A DNA stretch of 64,000 nucleotides from Foliamicus sp963666765 (GTDB lineage: Bacteria > Pseudomonadota > Gammaproteobacteria > Steroidobacterales > Foliamicaceae): the NCBI GenBank assembly GCA_963666765.1, contig OY762933.1, forward strand, positions 2,418,001-2,482,000, read 5' to 3'. The notes beneath the pieces were generated by a model. That model was not told the DNA's origin. It searched no databases and saw only the letters and a program-made list of their open reading frames with translations. Shown one piece after another: positions 1-8,387 of this stretch. A program made the position numbers and the translations under genes. Within the stretch, counting starts at the first letter, position 1. Every line of letters begins with the position of its first letter.

Positions 1-2366
1 GGCGGCCTCCTGAAGCTCTCGATCCGCGAAGGAATGATGCGCCTGGGGTAGTAGTTGTTCTCGATGTCCGCGTCGGCCGTTTCCCACATCGGGTCCACCA
101 CGATGCTGCTGATCTTCTCGGGCGATACCAGGAGCTTTTTCAGGCCGTGCGGCGCGCGCCGCCAGGTTTCGGCCGGCAGGGTGATCCGCTCCTGTCCGCC
201 GCCGACGTATTCGACCTGCAGAAGGATGGGCATGACCAGCCCGCCGAGATTGGAAAACTCGAGGATGTAGTAGTTGAGGTCTTCGTCCACCGCCCGCTCC
301 AGCGTGGCGCGTTCCCAGGACTCCAGTCCCGCCAGGAACTCCTCGTAGCGCTCGCGCTCCACCCCGGTTACCGTGAACTCGTCGTTCTCATCGTAAAAAT
401 CGCGCACGTCCGGGTTCCTCTCCACCCAGGTGCGCCTGCCCTCCGCCCTGTTACTCTCGACAAATACGGACGCCGGCTCGGACTCGTCGATCGCGCGAAG
501 CCGGGCGTAGTCCACGTCCGGATCTTCGGTGTCCAGGCGCATTTCGTAGACCCGGTCGAGCGAGATGTCGACGTGGTCGGTGGTGTAGAACCAGCCGCGC
601 CAGAACCAGTCCAGGTCCACTCCGGAGGCCTCTTCCATGGTGCGGAAGAAATCGGCCGGCGTCGGCCGCCTGAATTTCCAGCGGCGGGCGTATTCCTTCA
701 GCGCGAAGTCGAACAGTTCGCGGCCGAGTATCGTTTCGCGCAGGATGTTCAGCGCCGCCGTCGGTTTGCCGTAGGCGTTGGGCCCCATCTGCAGCACGCT
801 GTCCGACTGGGTCATGATCGGCGCCTGGTCGGTCGAGCGCATGTAGTCGGTCATGTCGCGCGGCTCTACCGCCCAGCTGAGTGCCGGATCCCACTCGCGA
901 CCCGCCACGGCGTCCAGATAGCTGTTCAGGCCTTCGTCCATCCAGGTCCACTGGCGCTCGTCGGAGTTCACGATCATCGGGAAGAAGAAATGGCCGATTT
1001 CGTGAATGATGACGCCGATAAGGAAGCTCTTGTCCCCAAGGCTGTAGGTGCGCGATCCGTCGTCCCGCAAGGTGGTTCGCGGGCCGTTGAAGGTGATCAT
1101 CGGGTATTCCATGCCGCCGAGAAATCCCACGCTGACGGACTGGGCGGTGGGGTAGGGGTAATCGAACGTGAACCGGGTGTAGACCTCGAGCGCGTGAATC
1201 ACGACCTCGGTGGAATAGTCCGACCACAGCGTCCCGCCCTCCTTCGGGTAGAAGGACATGGCCATGACCTGTTCCTGTTCGGCGCCGGGCTGCTGCATGC
1301 CCCTGGCGTCCCAGATGAACTTGCGCGACGAGGCCCAGGCGAAATCGCGCACGTTCGTTGCGGAAAAACGCCAGGTGGCGGTTTCGGAGGCGCCGTCGCG
1401 TTCGTTCTCGCGCGCCTCGTCGGGCGTGACGATGAAGACCGGCCGCTCGGCGGTCTCGGCCTGCTTCAGGCGCGCCCGCTGCTCGGCGGTCAGCACTTCC
1501 TCGCCGTTGGTGAGTTCGCCGGTGGCGGCCACGATATGGTCCTCTGGTACCGTGATCGCAACTTCATAGTCGCCGAATTCCAGCGTGAATTCGCCCGAAC
1601 CCAGGAATTCCTTGTTCGTCCAGCCCTCGTAGTCGGTGTACGCGGCCAGGCGCGGAAACCATTGCGCGATGGCGAAGATGTGATTGCCGCCGGTGCGCGC
1701 ATCGTCGGGAAAGTGCTCGTAGCCGCCGCGCGCCCGGAATGCGGCGCCCTGCACGATGTTGTAGGCGAAATCGACCGTGAAGTCGGTCTTTTGGCCGGTC
1801 GCAAGCGGCGCCGCAAGGTCCACCCGCATCAGGGTGCCGACGATCACGTGCTGCATGGGCTCGCCGTTCCCGTCGGTTACCGCGCCGATTTCGAACCCAA
1901 GGTCCTCGTCGTCCATGTAGTGCAGCCGGCGAAGATTGCCCAGGCTGATCCGGGCCGTGTCGCTTTCGTCTTCGCCTGCCGCCGGAGAAGGGTCTTCGAA
2001 CGTGCGGCTCAGCTCCGCGATGGAGTCCTCGCGGAACCGGTTCTGGTCAAGATGCAGCCACAGATAGGTGAGCGTGTCGGGCGAGTTGTTGTGATAGGTG
2101 ACGGTCTGGGTGGCGGTGATGCGTTGCTCCTCCTCATCCAGAGTTGCCGAAATCGAGTAGTCCACCTGCTGTTGCCAATACGCGTGACCCGGCTGCCCGG
2201 CGGCATTGCGGTAGGCATTGGCGGTCGGAAGCAGTTCTTCAAGTTGCCGGAACTTGTCCTCAAACGGCGGCTCGGCTGTGTTTTCCATGCTCCAGCCCAC
2301 CGCGCAGGCAAGCAGGGCGGCCGCGGCTGCCGGCAGGCGCCGGCCCGTCGATTGGTTTGAATTCAC
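1..2366 (-). CDS. M1 family zinc metallopeptidase (C-terminus cut by window edge)
   Basis: Secreted or periplasmic aminopeptidase-type metalloprotease. The frame is open from a GTG at 2366 to the window start, about 788 codons, so the extreme C-terminus lies outside. The zinc motif HEIGH (residues about 455-459) is followed after 18 residues by the third ligand Glu in WMDEG, the exact HEXXH-x18-E spacing of M1. The exopeptidase motif reads GGMEYP (about residue 416) rather than GAMEN, as in a known M1 subgroup. The GTG start adds a short basic and Ala/Leu-rich leader that looks like a signal sequence; the next start, ATG at 2288, would remove it. It lies 47 bp downstream of the phosphatase gene on the same strand and is probably co-transcribed. 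A long open frame on the opposite strand is a GC-rich shadow. Confidence 0.9.
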   Translation of the reverse strand, partial: MNSNQSTGRRLPAAAAALLACAVGWSMENTAEPPFEDKFRQLEELLPTANAYRNAAGQPGHAYWQQQVDYSISATLDEEEQRITATQTVTYHNNSPDTLTYLWLHLDQNRFREDSIAELSRTFEDPSPAAGEDESDTARISLGNLRRLHYMDDEDLGFEIGAVTDGNGEPMQHVIVGTLMRVDLAAPLATGQKTDFTVDFAYNIVQGAAFRARGGYEHFPDDARTGGNHIFAIAQWFPRLAAYTDYEGWTNKEFLGSGEFTLEFGDYEVAITVPEDHIVAATGELTNGEEVLTAEQRARLKQAETAERPVFIVTPDEARENERDGASETATWRFSATNVRDFAWASSRKFIWDARGMQQPGAEQEQVMAMSFYPKEGGTLWSDYSTEVVIHALEVYTRFTFDYPYPTAQSVSVGFLGGMEYPMITFNGPRTTLRDDGSRTYSLGDKSFLIGVIIHEIGHFFFPMIVNSDERQWTWMDEGLNSYLDAVAGREWDPALSWAVEPRDMTDYMRSTDQAPIMTQSDSVLQMGPNAYGKPTAALNILRETILGRELFDFALKEYARRWKFRRPTPADFFRTMEEASGVDLDWFWRGWFYTTDHVDISLDRVYEMRLDTEDPDVDYARLRAIDESEPASVFVESNRAEGRRTWVERNPDVRDFYDENDEFTVTGVERERYEEFLAGLESWERATLERAVDEDLNYYILEFSNLGGLVMPILLQVEYVGGGQERITLPAETWRRAPHGLKKLLVSPEKISSIVVDPMWETADADIENNYYPRRIIPSRIESFRRP

Positions 2367-2413
2367 CGAAGTCTCTCCCACTGTCTCGTCATGAATGTCC
2401 GTTGGATATTCCG

Positions 2414-4120
2414 CTATTGCGGTTCTGCCGGCTCGGCTGTCACGGTCGGTTCGGCCGCGACCTCGGCCAGCGGTTCCTCCCAACCTTCCAATAAAGGCAG
2501 GCCCATGGCCCGGGCCAGCGTCGGGGCAATGTGCCGCGGAGTGACCGGCCGGTCAACGATCGCCGGCTTCAGGTTCGCGCCGTAGAACAGGACGGGCACA
2601 CGCAGGTCGGACAGGTACGGCGATCCGTGGCTGGCGGCGTAAACGGGCGGATCCGCGCTGACAAAACTGTTTTGCGATTCCACCACGTACATTTCCCCGC
2701 TACGCCCCGCGAACCAGACGTTGCGGACCAGTTCACAAATCCGGTCGTCGCCGCAGTCATCCAGGCGCGAAGCCGGTACCGTCCGGGCGATCTCGGGACG
2801 GGCTTCCAGCCATTCGCCGGCCATGCGGCTGATCGAATCGAGGTCGAGGCCGAGGCGTTCTATGGCCGAAAGGTTGAAGTACGCCCACGGCATCACGATG
2901 CCGGTCACCAGGTCTTCATCCACATTGAGATCGGAACTCAATTGGCGGTTCAGGCCCTCGACCACCCTGAAATCCTGCACGCCAATCGTGTTGAGACCGG
3001 TACTCAATTGGCGGTTCAGGGCCTCCGTCAGGCGCCTTGAGAAAACCCGCGTCGCCTCGGGATCGGCGCCGGGCACGTACTCCGGAATCGGCCTCATACC
3101 GTGATCCGAACTCAGCGCCAGCAGGAAGCGCCCCGGACCCACATGGCGGTCCAGGTAGTTCAGGAACTCCGACAGCAGTCGGTCCAGCCGGTGGAGATTG
3201 TCCTCGGTCTCGCGGCTGCCGGGCCCGAAAGCGTGGCCGATGCGGTCGGTGGCGGAAAGACTGACGGAGAGCAGGTCCGGAACCTCGTCCTCGCCCAGCG
3301 ACTCGTTCTCGATGATGAATTGCGCCAGGCCCATGGTGATCCGGTCACCGTCGGGCGCGTAGCGCAACTGGTCATAGTACCGGCGCGTCCCCGCCGGGGC
3401 GTATTCATGGGGGAAGACCCGGGTCCAGCCTTGCGGCGGCCTCTCGTGGCGCCGGTCGTCCTCGTGCGCGTAGGCATCGCCGGACATCAGTAATTCCCAT
3501 GCCGCCGGCACCTGCCCGTAGGAGGTCTCGTTGTATGCGGAGAGCCATTCCGGCCGAGCCCCTTCGGGGTAGTAGAAGCTGCTGGTTACGAAGCCCCCGC
3601 TGCTCACGGAATACCAGAAAGCCTTGCCCTGCTGTCCGGCGATGAACGCCGCTCCCCGGTCCTTGATCGAGACCGAGAAGATCTTCGCGCGACCCTGGCG
3701 ATCGGAATAGAGAATGTCGGCCAGCGTGGGTGCGGCCAGGCGCGCCGGGGAGACTCCATGCTCCCTGTCCCATACGCTGGGAAAGGGCCGCCCTACATCG
3801 CGTTCGTACCAGAAGTTCGAGATCACGCCGTGCTTCGACGGGTGGACGCCGGTAGCGATCGTGGCATGGCCGGGCGCTGTGGCGCTGGTGGCATGATCGT
3901 ACGCGGCGTTGCCGTACACGACGCCCCCCTCCCACAATCTCCGAAAGCCTGAGGAAGAGGCCTTGTGCGCCCATTCGCGGGTGCGGTCGGCGGTCAACTG
4001 GTCCACCACAACGATTACGGTCAGCGCCGGCGGTTCGACAGTCGCATCGATATCCTGCGCCCAGCCCGGGTTGAGCGCGAGCAGGGCGGCCATTGTCGCG
4101 AGCCGGCGTATTGGGTTCAT
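2414..4120 (-). CDS. Alkaline-phosphatase-superfamily phosphodiesterase/phosphatase (PafA-like)
   Basis: Predicted secreted phosphomonoesterase or phosphodiesterase of the type I phosphodiesterase/nucleotide pyrophosphatase fold. ATG at 4120 begins a signal peptide (MNPIRRLATMAALLALNPGWA, cut after Ala). D40 in VVVDQL is a metal ligand; T81 in SATAPGH is the expected nucleophile, followed by the HATIATG and SKHG motifs of this family. Later metal motifs are present as DRIGHAFG and SSDHGM. The C-terminus is an unusual Ala/Glu/Pro-rich tail. The gene is divergent from the TonB receptor-phytase pair across a 181-bp gap with a PHO-box-like sequence, so phosphate-starvation control is likely. A TTG at 4132 is an alternative start. 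An in-frame 22-codon duplication lies inside the gene. Substrate cannot be told from sequence. Confidence 0.9.
   Translation of the reverse strand: MNPIRRLATMAALLALNPGWAQDIDATVEPPALTVIVVVDQLTADRTREWAHKASSSGFRRLWEGGVVYGNAAYDHATSATAPGHATIATGVHPSKHGVISNFWYERDVGRPFPSVWDREHGVSPARLAAPTLADILYSDRQGRAKIFSVSIKDRGAAFIAGQQGKAFWYSVSSGGFVTSSFYYPEGARPEWLSAYNETSYGQVPAAWELLMSGDAYAHEDDRRHERPPQGWTRVFPHEYAPAGTRRYYDQLRYAPDGDRITMGLAQFIIENESLGEDEVPDLLSVSLSATDRIGHAFGPGSRETEDNLHRLDRLLSEFLNYLDRHVGPGRFLLALSSDHGMRPIPEYVPGADPEATRVFSRRLTEALNRQLSTGLNTIGVQDFRVVEGLNRQLSSDLNVDEDLVTGIVMPWAYFNLSAIERLGLDLDSISRMAGEWLEARPEIARTVPASRLDDCGDDRICELVRNVWFAGRSGEMYVVESQNSFVSADPPVYAASHGSPYLSDLRVPVLFYGANLKPAIVDRPVTPRHIAPTLARAMGLPLLEGWEEPLAEVAAEPTVTAEPAEPQ
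2925..3025. repeat. 35-bp imperfect direct repeat inside the phosphatase gene
   Basis: Positions 2925-2959 and 2991-3025 match at 32 of 35 bases and are offset by 66 bp, so 22 codons are duplicated in frame. The protein shows LNRQLS twice, each followed by a similar xxLN. This looks like a local tandem duplication within the coding sequence. Confidence 0.8.
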
Positions 4121-4194
4121 GGCAAGGGTCAATGTACCGCAAAGTGAACTTGTCCACTAGTGCCGTTTGATGCGGCGCGGGACCATCCCCGGCG

Positions 4195-4223
4195 CTGTAA
4201 CCGTATCGTCACAAATCTGTCAC
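4195..4223 (+). promoter_or_regulatory. PHO-box-like PhoB binding site (three phased repeats)
   Basis: Three 7-mers start exactly 11 bp apart: CTGTAAC (4195), TCGTCAC (4206) and CTGTCAC (4217), with an AT-rich AAAT spacer between the last two. The enterobacterial PHO box is two CTGTCAT-like 7-mers with an 11-bp period and a 4-bp AT-rich spacer. The site sits midway between the divergent start codons at 4120 and 4302, and the genes on both sides encode phosphate-releasing enzymes. No convincing -10 element is visible downstream. Confidence 0.6.
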
Positions 4224-4301
4224 GTTGCTGACTTTGCCGGCCCCGAAACTCCCCGTTTGTCTATACGTCGTCCTTTAAGCGTCAATCCGGGAGATTGCGC
4301 C

Positions 4302-7181
4302 ATGTTTCGATACCCATCCTTTTTCCGCCCTGTCATATTTGCAGGGCTGTTTCTGCTCGCGCCGGTATCCGCCGTTCTTGCCGAAGGAGTCGTTGAAGGT
4401 CGCGTCAGCGATCAGTCCGGCGAAGTGTTCTTCGAGGGAGCCATCGTCTCGCTGCCGGAATTGAACATCGAGCGCGTTACGGATTCCGCGGGCCGCTTCC
4501 GTTTTCAGAGCGTGCCGGCCGGCGAGTACCGGCTGGAAGTCAGCTATGTGGGGGCCGAGCCGGTTTCGGTCGGCGTGGCCGTGCGCGATGACGCCACCGA
4601 GCGGGCCAACGTACGGATCGGCTCTCAGGTCGGCCAGATGGAGAACATCATTGTTGTGGGTCAGGCGGCCGGCGCCTATGGCGCGATCAATCGCATGCGC
4701 TCCGCCGACAACCTCATTTCCGTAGTAACCAGCGATTCGATCGGCCAGTTCCCCGACGAAAACGTGAGCGAGGCCCTGCAGCGAATAAACGGTGTGTTCA
4801 TCGAACGCGACCAGGGCGAGGGGCGTTTCGTGGGCGTGCGCGGCATCGATCCGCAGCTCAACGTGGCCAGCATCAACGGCCTGAACGTTCCGGCGCCGGA
4901 GAGCGACCGCCGCAACGTGGCCCTGGACGTGATCCCCTCCGACCTCGTGGAGAGCCTGGAGGTGACCAAGACGCTGACCCCGGACCAGGACGGCGACGCG
5001 ATCGGCGGCACCATCAACATCAAGAGCCTGAGCGCGTTCGATCGCGAGGGCATGAGCTACAAGCTCAAGGGCCAGTCCTTCTACAACGATCTGCAGGGCA
5101 GCCGGGGCCACAAGTTCTCCGGGACCTTCACCAACGCCTTTGATTTCGCCGGCGGCGAACTGGGTCTGGCGATGAGCGTTTCCACCAACGAGAGGGAATT
5201 CGGCACCGACAATCTCGAGGCCGACGGCGGCTGGGAGGAAGACGGCGGGGTGCGCTATCACGAAGAACTGGAGAAGCGCAATTACGAGATCACGCGCGAG
5301 CGGAACGGCTTGGCGCTCAACCTGGACTTTCGCGCCAGCGAGACTTCGAGCTACTACATGCGCACGCTGTACAGCGACTTCTCCGATCTGGAGCTCCGCA
5401 ACCGGATCGAGTTCAAGCTCGACAAGGGCGACGTGGAATACGACAGCGACAGCCTCACTGCTTCGGACACGCGTTTGCAGCGCGAGCTGAAGGACCGCTA
5501 CGAGGAACAGGAAATCCTCTCGGTGCTTGTCGGCGGCGAGAACCTGATCGGCGACTGGACAGTGGAGTACAGCGCGGGCTATTCGGAGGCCAGCGAGGAG
5601 GAACCCGGCCGCGTCGATACCCAGTTCGAGATGAACGGGGTGGGATTCACGCGGTATGAGAACCTCGGCCGCGTGCCGTCGCTTTCCTTCAGCGCCGATG
5701 GCGCCATGCCGGAGAACTTCGAGCTGGACGAGATCGCCATCGAGGACAATTTCACCAACGACGAGGAGACCGCCTTCAGGTTCGACGTTACCCGCGACAT
5801 GACCTTCGGCGGACACCCCGGCTACATTCGTTTCGGCGCGAAGTACCGGGCGCGCGACAAGAACCGGGACGCGGGTTTACGGATCTTCGGGGATTTCGAC
5901 GATGCCTTTGGCTCGGCGCCCACGCTGGACCAGTTCGTTTCCGGCTCGACCGACTACATGCTGGGGACCTACGGGCCGTACGTGTCCCCCGGGCTGCAGC
6001 GCAGTTTCGTCTGGGGGAACATCGGCGGGTCCTCGGCCTGCATGCTGGAGAGCTACAACGAAGACGCCTGTCCGTTCATCATGGACGTGGACGGGTCGCG
6101 GGTCGCTTCGGCGGCCGACTACGACATCGAGGAAAACGTGTCCGCGCTCTACCTGATGCAAAGGATCGACCTGAATGATCTGCGCCTCGTGTACGGAGTC
6201 CGCTACGAAGGTACGGACTTCACCGCCAAGGGCGCCTACGTTCGCGAAGTGGACGTGGACGGCCAGGACGACGTGCAGATCTCCGAGTCCCGCTACGAGA
6301 GCGATTACGGCAGCGTTCTGCCCAGCATCAATCTGCGCTACAAGCTTTCGAAGAACCTGATTCTGCGCGGAGCCTATACCCATTCGATCGCGAGGCCGTC
6401 GTTCGGCGACCTCAACCCCACCCCCGGTGCCATCGAGATCGAGCAGGACGACGACACGATCGAGATGGCCGTGGAAGCCGGCAACCCCGAACTGAAGCCC
6501 TACAAGTCGCGCAACCTGGATTTCTCCGTGGAGTACTACCCCGGCAACATGGGCGTGCTCAGCGCCGGCGTCTTTTACAAGCGCATCGACGATTTCGTGT
6601 TCAATGCCGACGTGAGTTCCATCGCGGACCCGTCGGAATACGCGGGGAACATCGCGGTGACGGACCTCGAGGTATTCAAGCCCCTCAACGGCCAGTTGGC
6701 CAACCTCTACGGGCTGGAACTGGGATGGACCCGCCAGTTCACCGAATTGCCCGGGCCGCTGAACGGACTGATACTGATGGCCAATGCCACGATCACCGAC
6801 AGCGATGCCGACCTCGGCCTGGGGCCGGATGCGGATCGTGGCAACGAGTCCCGCTTGCCGTTGCAGGCCGACCTGGTCGCCAACTTCGTGGTCGGTTACG
6901 AGAATTACGGTTGGAGCGTCAGGCTGTCTTCGGCCTTCATCGGCAATCGTATTGCCGAGATCAACCTTGCGGACCAGAGCAACGACCTGTACGAGGACGG
7001 CCATCACCAGATCGACCTTACCGTCAAGTACGACGTGAACGAACAGCTTCAGCTGTACTTCAACGCCATGAACCTCGGCGAGGAGCCCAACTATCGCTAC
7101 TATGGCCGTTCGCGCTACAACGGCCAGTACGACGAAATCGGACGCTCGTACGTGTTCGGGATTTCATACCGCAGCTTCTGA
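4302..7181 (+). CDS. TonB-dependent receptor with CarboxypepD_reg-like N-domain
   Basis: Outer-membrane active transporter of about 959 residues. ATG 4302 is preceded by a purine-rich site (GGGAGA) and starts a signal peptide (MFRYPSFFRPVIFAGLFLLA, cleaved near residue 27); an upstream start would only add a non-signal extension. Residues about 29-105 form a carboxypeptidase-regulatory-like fold (EGRVSDQSGEVFFEGAIV), then a plug with DNLISVVTSDSIGQFPDENV and VRGIDPQLN, then a beta-barrel ending in aromatic residues (YVFGISYRSF). The stop overlaps the phytase start (TGATG), so the two are translationally coupled. Receptor genes next to beta-propeller phytases are known from other aquatic bacteria; uptake of phytate or its products is an inference. 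Confidence 0.92.
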   Translation: MFRYPSFFRPVIFAGLFLLAPVSAVLAEGVVEGRVSDQSGEVFFEGAIVSLPELNIERVTDSAGRFRFQSVPAGEYRLEVSYVGAEPVSVGVAVRDDATERANVRIGSQVGQMENIIVVGQAAGAYGAINRMRSADNLISVVTSDSIGQFPDENVSEALQRINGVFIERDQGEGRFVGVRGIDPQLNVASINGLNVPAPESDRRNVALDVIPSDLVESLEVTKTLTPDQDGDAIGGTINIKSLSAFDREGMSYKLKGQSFYNDLQGSRGHKFSGTFTNAFDFAGGELGLAMSVSTNEREFGTDNLEADGGWEEDGGVRYHEELEKRNYEITRERNGLALNLDFRASETSSYYMRTLYSDFSDLELRNRIEFKLDKGDVEYDSDSLTASDTRLQRELKDRYEEQEILSVLVGGENLIGDWTVEYSAGYSEASEEEPGRVDTQFEMNGVGFTRYENLGRVPSLSFSADGAMPENFELDEIAIEDNFTNDEETAFRFDVTRDMTFGGHPGYIRFGAKYRARDKNRDAGLRIFGDFDDAFGSAPTLDQFVSGSTDYMLGTYGPYVSPGLQRSFVWGNIGGSSACMLESYNEDACPFIMDVDGSRVASAADYDIEENVSALYLMQRIDLNDLRLVYGVRYEGTDFTAKGAYVREVDVDGQDDVQISESRYESDYGSVLPSINLRYKLSKNLILRGAYTHSIARPSFGDLNPTPGAIEIEQDDDTIEMAVEAGNPELKPYKSRNLDFSVEYYPGNMGVLSAGVFYKRIDDFVFNADVSSIADPSEYAGNIAVTDLEVFKPLNGQLANLYGLELGWTRQFTELPGPLNGLILMANATITDSDADLGLGPDADRGNESRLPLQADLVANFVVGYENYGWSVRLSSAFIGNRIAEINLADQSNDLYEDGHHQIDLTVKYDVNEQLQLYFNAMNLGEEPNYRYYGRSRYNGQYDEIGRSYVFGISYRSF

Positions 7182-8311
7182 TGCGAAGGTATCTGTTGGA
7201 CACGGCACTAGTGCCGTGCGGAGTTCGCAAGCGCCGCGTCCTGACGGCGGCGGGTTTGGCCGCGTTGATGACCGGCGGCCTCACGGGCGGCTGCTCGGAG
7301 GAGCCGGGGGTATCCGCACGCACTGATCTTCCCGCCGTTTATGCCATCGTTGAGACCGAGCCGGTACGGGGCGAGGGCGACGCCGCTGACGATCCGGCAA
7401 TCTGGATACATCCCGAAGACGCTTCGCTGAGCCTGGTCCTGGGTACCGACAAGCGTCGCGGCTTGTCGGTCTACGACCTTTCCGGGCGGGAAGTGCAGTT
7501 TCTGGCGCGCGGGCGCGTTAACAACGTGGATTTGCGCCAGGGCGTTGCGATGGCAGGCGGTCCGGCGACTCTGGCGGTCGCCACCAACCGCAGCGAGGTC
7601 GCGATGGACATCTATCGCGTGTCCGGAGAAGGGCGGGTAGAGCTGGCATTGGCGCAGGTGCTCGAAATTGATGATCCCTACGGTATCTGCATGCACCTGG
7701 ACGCCGCCGGCATCGCCTACGCCTATGTGAACGGCAGCGGCGGAGAATACGAGATCTGGCGTCTGAACAATGGAGGCGAGCTGAAGCCGGAACGCATCGA
7801 TCGGTTCTCGCTACCGACCAAGCCCGAGGGCTGTGTTGTCGACGACCGTACGGGGGTCGCCTACATCGGCGAGGAAGAGCATGGCATCTGGAAGATGCCG
7901 GCGCGCGCCGGAGGATCTGGAGAGAAGACGCTTCTTGACTCGGTGGATTCGGATCGCCTTACCGCGGACGTGGAAGGGCTGGACATCTATCGGACCCGGC
8001 AGGGGCACGCGATTCTGGTCGCTTCCAGCCAGGGCGACTATACCTATGCCTTCTACGACCTCAATGACGGCGACCGCTATCTCGGCTCCGTGCGGATCGC
8101 CGATAATCCCGCATCGGGGATCGATGGTGCCGAGGAGACCGACGGCCTCGCGGTCAGCGCCGTCAACCTCGGGGCGGGACTCGAGCAGGGCGTGCTGGTC
8201 GTGCAGGACGGTTTCAACCGCCGGCCGGAAGAAAAACAGAACTTCAAGCTTGTGCCCTTCAGTACGGTCGCCTCGGCGCTGAACCTGGACGCAAATTCGC
8301 CAAGCGAGTAA
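7181..8311 (+). CDS. Beta-propeller phytase (3-phytase)
   Basis: Secreted hydrolase releasing phosphate from phytate; 376 residues. Signature blades are clear: DDPAIWIHPEDASLSLVLGT, RVNNVDLRQG, PEGCVVDD followed by GVAYIGEEEHGIWK, ADVEGLDIY, LVASSQGDYTYAFY, DGAEETDG and LVVQDGFN, all of which carry the acidic Ca-binding and phosphate-binding residues of this family. The start ATG overlaps the receptor stop. The N-terminus has a basic KRRVLTAAG stretch, then a hydrophobic run and a Cys in LTGGC, so it may be a lipoprotein or a Tat-like export substrate; the lipobox is weak. An 18-bp perfect palindrome lies in codons 7-13. Together with the receptor and the divergent phosphatase it forms an organic-phosphate scavenging module. 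Confidence 0.93.
   Translation: MRRYLLDTALVPCGVRKRRVLTAAGLAALMTGGLTGGCSEEPGVSARTDLPAVYAIVETEPVRGEGDAADDPAIWIHPEDASLSLVLGTDKRRGLSVYDLSGREVQFLARGRVNNVDLRQGVAMAGGPATLAVATNRSEVAMDIYRVSGEGRVELALAQVLEIDDPYGICMHLDAAGIAYAYVNGSGGEYEIWRLNNGGELKPERIDRFSLPTKPEGCVVDDRTGVAYIGEEEHGIWKMPARAGGSGEKTLLDSVDSDRLTADVEGLDIYRTRQGHAILVASSQGDYTYAFYDLNDGDRYLGSVRIADNPASGIDGAEETDGLAVSAVNLGAGLEQGVLVVQDGFNRRPEEKQNFKLVPFSTVASALNLDANSPSE
7201..7218. repeat. Perfect 18-bp palindrome in the phytase leader
   Basis: CACGGCACTAGTGCCGTG reads the same on both strands and lies 20 bp after the receptor stop, within the first codons of the phytase gene. Twelve bases of it (CACTAGTGCCGT) occur again at 4155-4166, next to the PHO-box region. 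It could form a hairpin in mRNA or be a protein site. Confidence 0.6.
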
Positions 8312-8387
8312 TCACGACGGCGCACAGGAAAAGCCCGGGCGGGCGTACGCCCGTACAATTCGCCGTTCGCCGCGATCCGCTTGTCCC

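Noticed and set aside
147..2360. Long plus-strand open frame (737 codons) opposite the M1 peptidase
   Set aside because: Antisense shadow of a GC-rich gene; Arg/His/Pro/Val-rich with no recognisable domain, while the minus strand has intact zinc motifs.
4275..5816. 513-codon minus-strand frame inside the TonB receptor gene
   Set aside because: No family features; the plus strand shows a full receptor.
6725..7180. N-terminal extension of the phytase frame upstream of 7181
   Set aside because: It overlaps the receptor barrel; ATG 7181 overlaps the receptor stop and gives the expected length.
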